Source of the DNA: Novosphingobium sp.
GTDB lineage: Bacteria; Pseudomonadota; Alphaproteobacteria; Sphingomonadales; Sphingomonadaceae
Assembly (NCBI GenBank): GCA_020446505.1
Contig: JAGREN010000059.1
Location: forward strand, 1 to 58,819
Direction of reading: 5' to 3'
Length of the DNA: 58,819 nucleotides
Under the pieces are notes generated by a model. It ran no database searches, was not told the origin of the DNA, and saw only the letters and a program-made list of their open reading frames with translations. Both the position numbers and the translations under genes were made by a program. This document shows, in pieces, positions 33,195 through 40,628 of the stretch (positions are counted from its first letter, which is position 1; each line of letters begins with the position of its first letter).

Positions 33195-34409
33195 ATGACT
33201 GCCATAGATAAATCCCTTATTTTCAAGAACACGGATAATCCGTTCGGAGGACGCAAGGTGGTCGATGTCGACACCCATCTCTCCGAACCGCACGATCTAT
33301 GGACCAGCCGCGCCCCGGCTTCGCTCAGGGATCGCGTGCCGCAGGTGAAGACCATCAACGGCATGCGATCCTGGGTGATCGATGGCGATGTCGTGATCGG
33401 CATGAACGCCAGTCCGTCGAGTACCATCGACAAGATCGGCAGGAAGCTGCTGGGGACCGATTTCTTCGGCATCCAGATCGAGGATGTCCACGCCGCGTCC
33501 TACAGCACGCAGGACCGGGTCGCGATGATGGATGCTTGCGGCATCGCGGCGCAGATCGTCTATCCCAACATTCTCGGCTTCGGTGGGCAGAACGCGGCAA
33601 AGGTCGATCCGGAACTGCGCCTTGCCTGCATGCAGATATACAACGATGCGATGGCCGAAATGCAGCAGGACAGCGGCGAACGCATCTTCCCGATGATGCT
33701 GCTGCCCTGGTGGGATTGCGCGCAGTCCGTCGCCGAAATCGAACGCTGTCACAAAATGGGCCTGCGTGGCATCAACATCAATTCCGACCCGCACAATCAC
33801 GTCGGTCTCGACGGTGAGCCATTGCCCAATCTCGGCAGCGAACGCTGGAACCCGATGTGGGAGGTTTGCGAGGCGCTCAACCTGCCAGTCAACTTCCACA
33901 TCGGCGCGAGCGACCAGGTGATGGACTGGTTCGGCGATCAGGCATGGCCGGGTGTAGACAGGGACATTGCGCTCAGGATCGGCAGCACCATGATTTTCGT
34001 GAACAACGGGCGGGTGATGATAAATCTCATCATGTCGGGCCTGCTGGACCGCTACGAAAAGTTGCAGCTCGTCTCGGTCGAGAGCGGGCTTGGCTGGATA
34101 CCCTTCACGCTCGAGGCACTTGATGCGCAATATTTCGAGGCGCATCCTTCATCGCGCAAGCTGCGCAAGCTGCCGTCAGAGTACTTCTCAAGCAATTTCC
34201 TGTCCTGTTTCTGGTTTGAGCGGAAGAACCTGTCGTGGACGATCAAGGAACTGGGCGTGCACACCGTCATGTTCGAGACGGATTTCCCGCACCCGACCTG
34301 CCTCTACCCGATCGACGACGTCGAGACAGCGATGGCCGACCTTACCGAAGAGGAAAAGAACCTCGTACTCTCGGGCAATGCCGAGCGGGTCTATAACCTG
34401 TCGCTGTAG
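33195..34409 (+). CDS. Amidohydrolase family 2 protein, tandem copy B
   Basis: Second member of the tandem pair, 404 residues. Metal residues are conserved: VVDVDTHLSEPHDLW, PVNFHIGASD and FETDFPHPTCLYP. The region after the first motif (SSTIDKIGRKLLGTDFFGIQIEDVHAAS in full) differs most from copy A, so the active-site cover is probably where specificity has diverged. The start has AAGGAACC 7 bases upstream. Gaps are 27 bases from copy A and 46 to the third amidohydrolase, so one transcript is likely. Confidence 0.9.
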   Translation: MTAIDKSLIFKNTDNPFGGRKVVDVDTHLSEPHDLWTSRAPASLRDRVPQVKTINGMRSWVIDGDVVIGMNASPSSTIDKIGRKLLGTDFFGIQIEDVHAASYSTQDRVAMMDACGIAAQIVYPNILGFGGQNAAKVDPELRLACMQIYNDAMAEMQQDSGERIFPMMLLPWWDCAQSVAEIERCHKMGLRGININSDPHNHVGLDGEPLPNLGSERWNPMWEVCEALNLPVNFHIGASDQVMDWFGDQAWPGVDRDIALRIGSTMIFVNNGRVMINLIMSGLLDRYEKLQLVSVESGLGWIPFTLEALDAQYFEAHPSSRKLRKLPSEYFSSNFLSCFWFERKNLSWTIKELGVHTVMFETDFPHPTCLYPIDDVETAMADLTEEEKNLVLSGNAERVYNLSL

Positions 34410-34455
34410 GCACGGCAGGCAATTGCCCGGCTTCAGGGCATAGAGGAGAAAACGG

Positions 34456-35745
34456 ATGGCCGAGGATGACTCAAGCGCTACCAAGGCGAGTGTAAACGAC
34501 GCGCTGAACTACTGGATTGCCGAAGGATGGTCGCCGGGCGGGCATGTCCGCGAAGTCGACTACGAGGCCAACTCCCGTGGACGCGATCCCATGTTCGATG
34601 GCATCAGGATCGTCGATGTCGACACGCATTTCACCGAGCCGCCGGACCTTTTCAGCGTCAACGCTCCGGTGGGTCTGAAAGGCAAGCTGCCACGCGTTGA
34701 GCGCATCGACGGCTGCGACTACTGGATGGTGGGCGACAAGAACTTCGGATCGCTTGGCGGGAATGTCATCGCGAAGGATCACAACAAGCTGCTTGGCCGG
34801 CTTGCCTATCGTACCTACGACGAGATCGATCCCGGCTCCTACGATCTCAAGCCCCGGCTCAAGGCCATAGACGACATGGGGGTGTGGGCGCAGATCTGTT
34901 TCCAGAACGGTGGCGTCACGCAGGGCGGCTCGCTGGTCGCGCTGAACGATCCGGAACTGTCGAACACGATCCTGCGCATGTATAACGATGCATGCATCGA
35001 CCGGATGCAGGAGTCGGGCGACCGTGTGAACTGCATGGCCTCGCTTCCCTACTGGGACAAGCCGGCAATGCTGGCAGAGCTTCGCAGGGTGATCGACGGC
35101 GGCATTCGCGGCATCGTGATGCCCGACCGGCCCGAACGCCTTTCGCAAGGCTATGTCGGCCCGGACGGCAAGGTCAGCCCGTTCTGGGAGGAATTCTTCG
35201 ACATCTGCAATGCCGAGGGCATCCCGCTCGTCTATCATCTCAACGCTGCGCTCGACGCCAACTCGGCGATCTGGGACAACCTGGGCTTCGACCAGAAACT
35301 GCCGATCCATGCGCTGTTGCATCACGTAGGCTGCGCCGCGACCTTGTCGAACTATATCGTCTCCGGGCTCCTCGACACATACGAGAATCTCAAGATCGGG
35401 CTGATCGAAAGCGGTATCGGCTGGGTTCCGATCTGGCTCGAAGCGATGGATCACCAGCTCTTCGAATTCCGTACGCGTGAAAACCGGGGGCTGAAGAAAA
35501 CATCCCGCGAATACTTCGCCAAGAACTTCTGGGTCAGCTTCTGGTTCGAGGACTATGCGCCAAAGCACATGCTGGAGGAAATCGGCGTCGATCGCGTGAT
35601 GTTCGAGACCGACTATCCGCATCCGACCTCGCTCTATCCCGGCGTTCAGGACAAGCTGGTGGACGTCTTCAAGGACAAGGATCGCCACACGCGCGAACGC
35701 GTGCTTGAAAAGAACGCGGTCGAGCTGTTCAATCTGCCTTTCTGA
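34456..35745 (+). CDS. Amidohydrolase family 2 protein with N-terminal extension
   Basis: Amidohydrolase-2 enzyme of 429 residues, the last gene of the rightward operon. The metal motif RIVDVDTHFTEPPDLF occurs about 50 residues in, after an N-terminal extension (NDALNYWIAEGWSPGGHVRE) absent from the tandem pair. The histidine in IPLVYHLNA and the aspartate in FETDYPHPTSLYPG complete the site. It is clearly a more distant paralog. AGAGGAGAAAACGG is a strong ribosome binding site. Transcription is likely ended by the hairpin 10 bases past the stop. Confidence 0.9.
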   Translation: MAEDDSSATKASVNDALNYWIAEGWSPGGHVREVDYEANSRGRDPMFDGIRIVDVDTHFTEPPDLFSVNAPVGLKGKLPRVERIDGCDYWMVGDKNFGSLGGNVIAKDHNKLLGRLAYRTYDEIDPGSYDLKPRLKAIDDMGVWAQICFQNGGVTQGGSLVALNDPELSNTILRMYNDACIDRMQESGDRVNCMASLPYWDKPAMLAELRRVIDGGIRGIVMPDRPERLSQGYVGPDGKVSPFWEEFFDICNAEGIPLVYHLNAALDANSAIWDNLGFDQKLPIHALLHHVGCAATLSNYIVSGLLDTYENLKIGLIESGIGWVPIWLEAMDHQLFEFRTRENRGLKKTSREYFAKNFWVSFWFEDYAPKHMLEEIGVDRVMFETDYPHPTSLYPGVQDKLVDVFKDKDRHTRERVLEKNAVELFNLPF

Positions 35746-35754
35746 CAGATGCAG

Positions 35755-35778
35755 GGCTGGCGCCCGAGTGCGCCAGCC
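35755..35778. terminator. Bidirectional terminator-like hairpin between convergent genes
   Basis: GGCTGGCGC and GCGCCAGCC form a perfect 9-bp, GC-rich stem with a 6-base loop, located 9 bases after the amidohydrolase stop and 15 bases before the convergent DUF35 stop. The position between converging operons supports a terminator for both, though neither side has a T run. Confidence 0.6.
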
Positions 35779-35793
35779 TCGCTAACGGCGAGA

Positions 35794-36204
35794 TCAGGCG
35801 CGTTCGAACACCGGCAGGCGGAATTCGCCGTGGCTATCCTCGCAATCGAGGAACGTCACCTTGACCGGCATGCCGAGTTCGGCGTCGGTATTGGCAAATC
35901 CGCTCGGGTTCGAAATGAACCACGGCCCTTCGTCCAGTTCGACGAGGATGGTGTCGTAGGGCACCGGCATCAGGTCGCCGTAATAGGGACGCTCGAAAGT
36001 ACACCAGCTGGCGAGTTTGCCGTTGCCCGATACCTTCTCGAATGCGAGCTTGTCCGAACCGCATTGCTCGCATGTCTGGACGACCGGCCAGGGCCGATGG
36101 CCACAGTTGCCGCATTTCTGGATCAGCAGTTCGCCTCTTGCACAGCCCTGCCAGAATTCTTCGTTGCCGGGGCCCATGGCCCGCGGAGGACGCTTCTCGG
36201 CCAT
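35794..36204 (-). CDS. DUF35 OB-fold zinc-ribbon protein (second copy)
   Basis: Protein of 136 residues: zinc ribbon with two Cys pairs (IQKCGNCGHRPW and QTCEQCGS) followed by an OB fold (GNGKLASWCTFERPYYGDL, then VPVFERA-like end LPVFERA). It is the partner of the thiolase-fold protein just upstream, from which it is separated by 2 bases. The gene order here is thiolase-fold then DUF35, the reverse of the pair at 7623-9217, and sequence similarity between the two DUF35 proteins is limited to the ribbon and core, so they are not a recent duplication. Confidence 0.88.
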   Translation of the reverse strand: MAEKRPPRAMGPGNEEFWQGCARGELLIQKCGNCGHRPWPVVQTCEQCGSDKLAFEKVSGNGKLASWCTFERPYYGDLMPVPYDTILVELDEGPWFISNPSGFANTDAELGMPVKVTFLDCEDSHGEFRLPVFERA

Positions 36205-36206
36205 GA

Positions 36207-37427
36207 TCAGTCTCCCCTCGTGTAAATGACCGGGTGGACGCAGTCCGTCTGAGTCATCGCCGAAAGCGATGCGTTAAGCCCGGCGATCTGCCGTGAGCCG
36301 GCCTCGCCGCGAAGCTGCCGCACGATCTCGGGCACCTGTCCCCAGCCTTGCATGTAGTTGTCGGACATGTTGCCGCCTGCGATGTTTGTCGGGATCCGCC
36401 CGCCCAGCGTCATCTGGCCGTCGATGCAGAAATCGATGCCGGTGCCGTCTGGCGTGAAGCCGAAGCCTTCGAGCTGATTGACGAGATGGATCGAGGCGAC
36501 ATCGTAGCCTTCGAACTGACCGATGTCGTCAAGCGACAGGCCGGCCATGGCGAGTGCTTCATTGCCCGCCGACTGGATTTGTGGTCGCAGGCGCTCATCG
36601 ACCATGACCTTGAATTTGTCCTGCGTGATGTAGCTCTCGCTCCAGCCCGCGACGTCGACAGGCACCTTCACCATGTCGCGCGCGCGGTCCGCGGCGGTCA
36701 CGATCAGGCAGACCGCGCCGTCGTTGACGAGGCAGATGTCGTAGAGGTGCAATGGCCGCACGATGTAGCGCGAAGCCATGTACTCATCGATCGTGAACGG
36801 CTTCTGCATGATTGCGTTGTCGTTGGTCGAGGCGTGCTGGCGAACGACCATCGGCACATGCCCGAGGTCTTCCTCGCGCTTGCCGAACTTGGCGAAGTAA
36901 CGCTGCGCCATCATGGCCCAGTGCGCGGCCTGCGACGACCAGCCCCACGGATGGAAGTAGTAGTAGGAGGACGGCCCGGCCATGCCCGCACCGTAGGTGT
37001 TGCCGCCGAACTGACGGCCCGCCGAGCGGTTGCCGATGCCGAAGATCATCGCGACGGTCTTCACCTCGCCAGACATGATCCTGCCTACAATATTGGGCAG
37101 GGGGCCAGCGAAAATGTGGCCGTTTACCCATGCCTTTTCCGGCGTAATGCCAAGATAGCTGGCCATTTCGTCGGGATCTGGACCACCGAATGTGTAGTGC
37201 ATGGCGAGCGCATCGATATCGCCAGGTTTGAGGCCGGCATCGGCCATGGCGCGATCGAAGGCGAGCTTGCACAGATCGTCGACCGTTGGCGGCTCATAAC
37301 CTTCGGCGCGCTTGCGTTCGGCCTGATAGTCCTTGTGATAGTCGGTCTCGCCTACGCCGACGATCGAGGCCCGGCGGCTATATTCCCGCAGGCTCGGTGG
37401 CATCGGGGTCATCCCGGCGTCAGACAT
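36207..37427 (-). CDS. Thiolase-fold protein of the SCP-x/Ltp type (second copy), no nucleophilic Cys
   Basis: Thiolase-superfamily protein of 406 residues with IVGVGETDYHKDY near the N-terminus, DRAMADAGLKPGDIDAL, and the C-terminal GRIPTNIAGGNMSDNYMQGWGQ. The nucleophile-loop region reads FAGPLPNIVGRIMSGEVKT, with no cysteine, and no catalytic Cys appears at the C-terminal motif. That pattern fits an Ltp2-type aldolase working with DUF35 instead of a Claisen thiolase. AAAGGAC precedes the ATG at 37427. The operon (this gene plus DUF35) diverges from the lipase-like hydrolase across a 181-base region that holds stacked palindromes. Confidence 0.85.
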   Translation of the reverse strand: MSDAGMTPMPPSLREYSRRASIVGVGETDYHKDYQAERKRAEGYEPPTVDDLCKLAFDRAMADAGLKPGDIDALAMHYTFGGPDPDEMASYLGITPEKAWVNGHIFAGPLPNIVGRIMSGEVKTVAMIFGIGNRSAGRQFGGNTYGAGMAGPSSYYYFHPWGWSSQAAHWAMMAQRYFAKFGKREEDLGHVPMVVRQHASTNDNAIMQKPFTIDEYMASRYIVRPLHLYDICLVNDGAVCLIVTAADRARDMVKVPVDVAGWSESYITQDKFKVMVDERLRPQIQSAGNEALAMAGLSLDDIGQFEGYDVASIHLVNQLEGFGFTPDGTGIDFCIDGQMTLGGRIPTNIAGGNMSDNYMQGWGQVPEIVRQLRGEAGSRQIAGLNASLSAMTQTDCVHPVIYTRGD

Positions 37428-37451
37428 GACAGATAGTCCTTTCCCAATCTA

Positions 37452-37479
37452 TTCGCGATAGCGAACGTGCGTTCGCGAA
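37452..37479. promoter_or_regulatory. Stacked TTCGC palindromes in a divergent promoter region
   Basis: Three overlapping symmetric elements lie between the divergent thiolase-fold and hydrolase genes: TTCGC-GATA-GCGAA (37452-37465), GCGAACG-TG-CGTTCGC (37461-37476, 16 bp perfect), and TTCGCGAA (37472-37479). Direct TTCGCGA copies start 20 bases apart, two helical turns. This looks like a multi-site operator. The cognate protein is unknown. Confidence 0.45.
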
Positions 37480-37608
37480 AGCGGCTGTTGCCTTGGTCCT
37501 TACCGCAGCCAAGGGCAGTGTCAAACGGCTGCTGCACAAATGCCAAAGGGTATGGCGAGCGGCAGCGACTTCGCCTAGCTTCTGCGCACAAAGGGAGAGA
37601 AGTTCACC

Positions 37609-38631
37609 ATGGCAAACAAGATCGTCGAAGACCCGCGCATCGATCCGCGCATCAAGGAACTGTTCAAGGACATGCCGCCGAGTGCGGGCGCACGGGTGGA
37701 AAGCCGCGAAGTGCTGTTGGCCGCCATGCAGGCGATGGCGGGGAGCAGCGCGTTCGGTGCGCTGTTCGAGAGCCTCGATCTCGAAGGAATCGCGCCGTCG
37801 GACGGACTGACGATTACCAGACACGAGCTGACCTCGTCTCCCGATGGCAACACGATCAGCGTCAATGTGATCCGGCCTGACGGCAACGAGGCGCTGCCCT
37901 GCGTCTATTACATTCACGGCGGCGGCATGATGATCATGAGCGCCTATGATCCGCACTATGTCGCCTGGGGGAGATTGATAGCGCAGCAAGGCGTCGCGGT
38001 GGCCATGGTCGAATTCCGCAATTCGGCGCTCGCCAATACTCTGGGCGAAGTTGCGCCCTATCCCGGCGGCCTCAACGATTGCGTGTCGGGCCTGCGCTGG
38101 GTGCTCGACAATGCCGGAAAGCTGGGCATCGATCCCGATCGCGTGGTCGTTGCAGGCGAGAGTGGCGGCGGCAACCTGACGCTCGCGACGGGTCTCGCAA
38201 TGAAGCAGGCGGGCGAGGCGAACCGGGTCAGGGGGCTCTATGCGCTCTGCCCCTACATCAAGGGCCAGTGGTCGGACGAAGACGGCGGCTCGGTCACCGG
38301 CAATCGCGGTATTCTGCTCGACCTGCATGTCGACAACGGCGCAGTCGCCTATGGCATCGAGAGCTTCAATGCGGGCGACTTCCTTGCTTGGCCCGCCTTT
38401 GCCAGCGAGGACGATCTCAAGGGACTGCCCAAGGTGAAGATCTCGGTCAACGAATGCGATCCGCTGCGCGACGAGGGCGTCGATATCTATCGCCGTCTGA
38501 TCCGGGCTGGCGTCGCCGCGCAGTGTCTGGAGGCGATGGGCACGGTACACGGAACGGAGACATTCCTGTGCTGTCCGAACATAAGCCGGGACTGTGCGCG
38601 GGACATTGCCGGATTTGCGCGGGACTATTGA
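37609..38631 (+). CDS. Alpha/beta hydrolase-3 (hormone-sensitive lipase family) esterase
   Basis: Cytoplasmic carboxylesterase of the HSL/family IV type, 340 residues. The oxyanion motif YIHGGG is at 103-106, the nucleophile S185 is in VAGESGGGN, the acid is D284 in NECDPLRDEG and the histidine H314 in GTVHGTE. The N-terminal 80 residues form the usual cap. It may hydrolyse an ester intermediate such as one produced by Baeyer-Villiger type oxidation; the substrate is not known. AAGGGAGAGAAG gives the start. It is followed 19 bases later by the enoyl-CoA hydratase and is divergent from the thiolase-fold operon. Confidence 0.9.
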   Translation: MANKIVEDPRIDPRIKELFKDMPPSAGARVESREVLLAAMQAMAGSSAFGALFESLDLEGIAPSDGLTITRHELTSSPDGNTISVNVIRPDGNEALPCVYYIHGGGMMIMSAYDPHYVAWGRLIAQQGVAVAMVEFRNSALANTLGEVAPYPGGLNDCVSGLRWVLDNAGKLGIDPDRVVVAGESGGGNLTLATGLAMKQAGEANRVRGLYALCPYIKGQWSDEDGGSVTGNRGILLDLHVDNGAVAYGIESFNAGDFLAWPAFASEDDLKGLPKVKISVNECDPLRDEGVDIYRRLIRAGVAAQCLEAMGTVHGTETFLCCPNISRDCARDIAGFARDY

Positions 38632-38650
38632 TCGGCCGGGGAGTGGCAGC

Positions 38651-39448
38651 ATGACTGCGGACACAAGAAAGGTCTTGCTGGAGCGCGACGGCGATGTCGC
38701 CGTGCTCACGCTCAGCGACCCGGCATCGTTGAATGCCCTTGCCGAGAGGATGCTCGGTCAACTTCTCGATGCCATTCATCAATTGCGGCTGGAACAGGAG
38801 AAGCCCCGCTGCCTGCTCATAACCGGCGCGGGCAGGGGGTTCTGCTCGGGCGGCAGCGTCGCGATGATGGACGGGGGCGGCGAGAACGGGCCGATCACGC
38901 ACATCACCCTCGGCACGCACCTTCACTACATCATGAAGACGCTCAAGGACTTGCCCTATCCGGTGGTGACGGCAGTCAACGGTCCGGCGGCAGGCTTCGG
39001 TTTCTCCTTCGCTCTGGCAGGCGACATGGTGGTCGCGGCAAGATCGGCCTTTTTCCTCTCGGCCTTTCGAAGGCTCGGCGTATCGCCCGATGGCGGGCTG
39101 AGCTGGATGCTGCCCCGCATCGTTGGCTGGGCGCGTGCCAAGGAACTGATGGTCATGGGCACCCGGCTTCCGGCCGATACGGCGCTGGAATGGGGCCTTA
39201 TCAACCGCGTCTACGACGATGCGACCTTTCGCGACGAGGCATTGGCACTTGCCCGCGAAATCGCGGCGGGGCCGACGCTCGCAATCAGCCTTACCCGCAA
39301 GCTGTTCTGGGAAGGGTGGTCACGATCCTACGAGGAGCAACTGGATCAGGAGGAGCGGCTGCAACCGCTCACGTTCGCTTCCGACGACGCCACCGAAGGC
39401 GTCCGCGCCATGCTCGAAAAGCGCGAGGCCCATTTCAAGGGCAAGTAA
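38651..39448 (+). CDS. Enoyl-CoA hydratase/isomerase family protein
   Basis: Crotonase-fold protein of 265 residues. The two oxyanion-hole strands are GFCSGGSVAMMD and VNGPAAGFGFSFALAGDM. The first catalytic Glu of true hydratases is absent (AAGFGFSF) and the second position carries Asp in SPDGGLSW, as in enoyl-CoA isomerases and PaaG/MenB-like members, so isomerisation or a C-C bond reaction is as likely as hydration. The ATG at 38651 is chosen over 38594, which lies in the preceding gene. It ends 7 bases before the convergent P450 stop. Confidence 0.85.
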   Translation: MTADTRKVLLERDGDVAVLTLSDPASLNALAERMLGQLLDAIHQLRLEQEKPRCLLITGAGRGFCSGGSVAMMDGGGENGPITHITLGTHLHYIMKTLKDLPYPVVTAVNGPAAGFGFSFALAGDMVVAARSAFFLSAFRRLGVSPDGGLSWMLPRIVGWARAKELMVMGTRLPADTALEWGLINRVYDDATFRDEALALAREIAAGPTLAISLTRKLFWEGWSRSYEEQLDQEERLQPLTFASDDATEGVRAMLEKREAHFKGK

Positions 39449-39455
39449 GCGCGCG

Positions 39456-40628
39456 TTAGCCTAGCGAGGCCGGGACTGCCGACCAGCCTGCGACTAATCC
39501 TTTCGACCGATAGGGCACGCATTTTTCTCGAATGACGCAGAATTGCGGGTGACGGCGCAGCAATGTCTGGATCGAAAGTCGCGCCATCAGGCGGGCAAGG
39601 TCCATGCCGAGGCAACGGTGGACTCCCATGCCGAAGGTGAGACTATCCTTTGCGTTGGGACGATCGAGCATGACCCTGTGCGGATCGGGAAACATGTCCG
39701 GATCGCGATTGGCTGCTGCCCATGAGAGGAATACGCGGTCGCCGTCTTTCATGGCCTGTCCGCCCAACACGGTATCCTCGACCACATTGCGCGCACCGCC
39801 AAGCGAGGGCGGCCACATGCGCAGGAACTCATGGACCGCGCTGGTCGCAAGGGCATCGTCGCTTGCCAGATCAGCATGACGTTCACGGTTGTCGCTCAGC
39901 CAGATCAGGGCGCTGGTTATCAGCGAAGACGTCGTGTCGAAGCCGCCCAGCACCAGCGCGGAAAGCATCGATACCACTTCGTCGTCGCGCAGCTTCTCAC
40001 CCATCACCTCGCCAGTGACCAGAGCGGAGGTGATGTCGCCTTGCGGACTGGCCCGTCGCTCTCGCGCCATATCGAGCAGCATGGCATGAACCCGCTCGGT
40101 ATCCTGCGAAATGTCGAGGCTGCTCGACGGTCCGCCGCGATGAGCGGCGAGCGTGTAATCCTGCCAGTGCGCGGTATCGATGCCGACCAGTGCCATCGAG
40201 GTGAGCGACACGAGCGGCATCGCATAGTCGCGGAACAGGTCGACTTCCTCGCGCCCGGCCATTGTGTCGATGCAGGCGTCGACATGGCCCTGAACCACGG
40301 CAATCTGATCGCGGATTTTTGACGGCTGGAAAAAGGGAATTTCGAGCAGGCGAAGTTTCTGCTGCCTCGGCGGATCGCTTTCCGACAGGATCAGCGGGAA
40401 CTCGTAAGGGGGAATGGAGATGCCGCGTGCTCGCGGGTCTCCGCCCGTGGGATCGTGGCGGGCCGAGAAGACCTGCCAGTTCTTTGCTGCCGCCACGGCA
40501 TCTTCGTATCCGACAACGACCCAGTAGCCGTCGTTCGCATCGCTCCAGCCGATGCCGCCTCTGGCGCGGATTTCGTCTGTCTGCGCCACCCAGACCTGCA
40601 TGTGATCGGGTGCGTGGATATCGAACAT
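39456..40628 (-). CDS. Cytochrome P450 (third, divergent copy)
   Basis: Soluble bacterial P450 of 390 residues. The I-helix reads LGGFDTTSSL, the K-helix E-x-x-R is HEFLRMW, and the heme loop is FGMGVHRCLGMDLA with the proximal cysteine. It is clearly different from the tandem P450 pair (DTTSS against DTTRN) and about 50 residues shorter. It needs a ferredoxin and reductase that are not encoded here. The start overlaps the stop of the SCP2-hydrolase by one base (TGATG), so it is the last gene of a leftward operon with the other two P450s. Confidence 0.93.
   Translation of the reverse strand: MFDIHAPDHMQVWVAQTDEIRARGGIGWSDANDGYWVVVGYEDAVAAAKNWQVFSARHDPTGGDPRARGISIPPYEFPLILSESDPPRQQKLRLLEIPFFQPSKIRDQIAVVQGHVDACIDTMAGREEVDLFRDYAMPLVSLTSMALVGIDTAHWQDYTLAAHRGGPSSSLDISQDTERVHAMLLDMARERRASPQGDITSALVTGEVMGEKLRDDEVVSMLSALVLGGFDTTSSLITSALIWLSDNRERHADLASDDALATSAVHEFLRMWPPSLGGARNVVEDTVLGGQAMKDGDRVFLSWAAANRDPDMFPDPHRVMLDRPNAKDSLTFGMGVHRCLGMDLARLMARLSIQTLLRRHPQFCVIREKCVPYRSKGLVAGWSAVPASLG

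Noticed and set aside
34418-34427. GGCAATTGCC palindrome before the third amidohydrolase
   Set aside because: Short 10-bp symmetry without flanking extension; likely chance.
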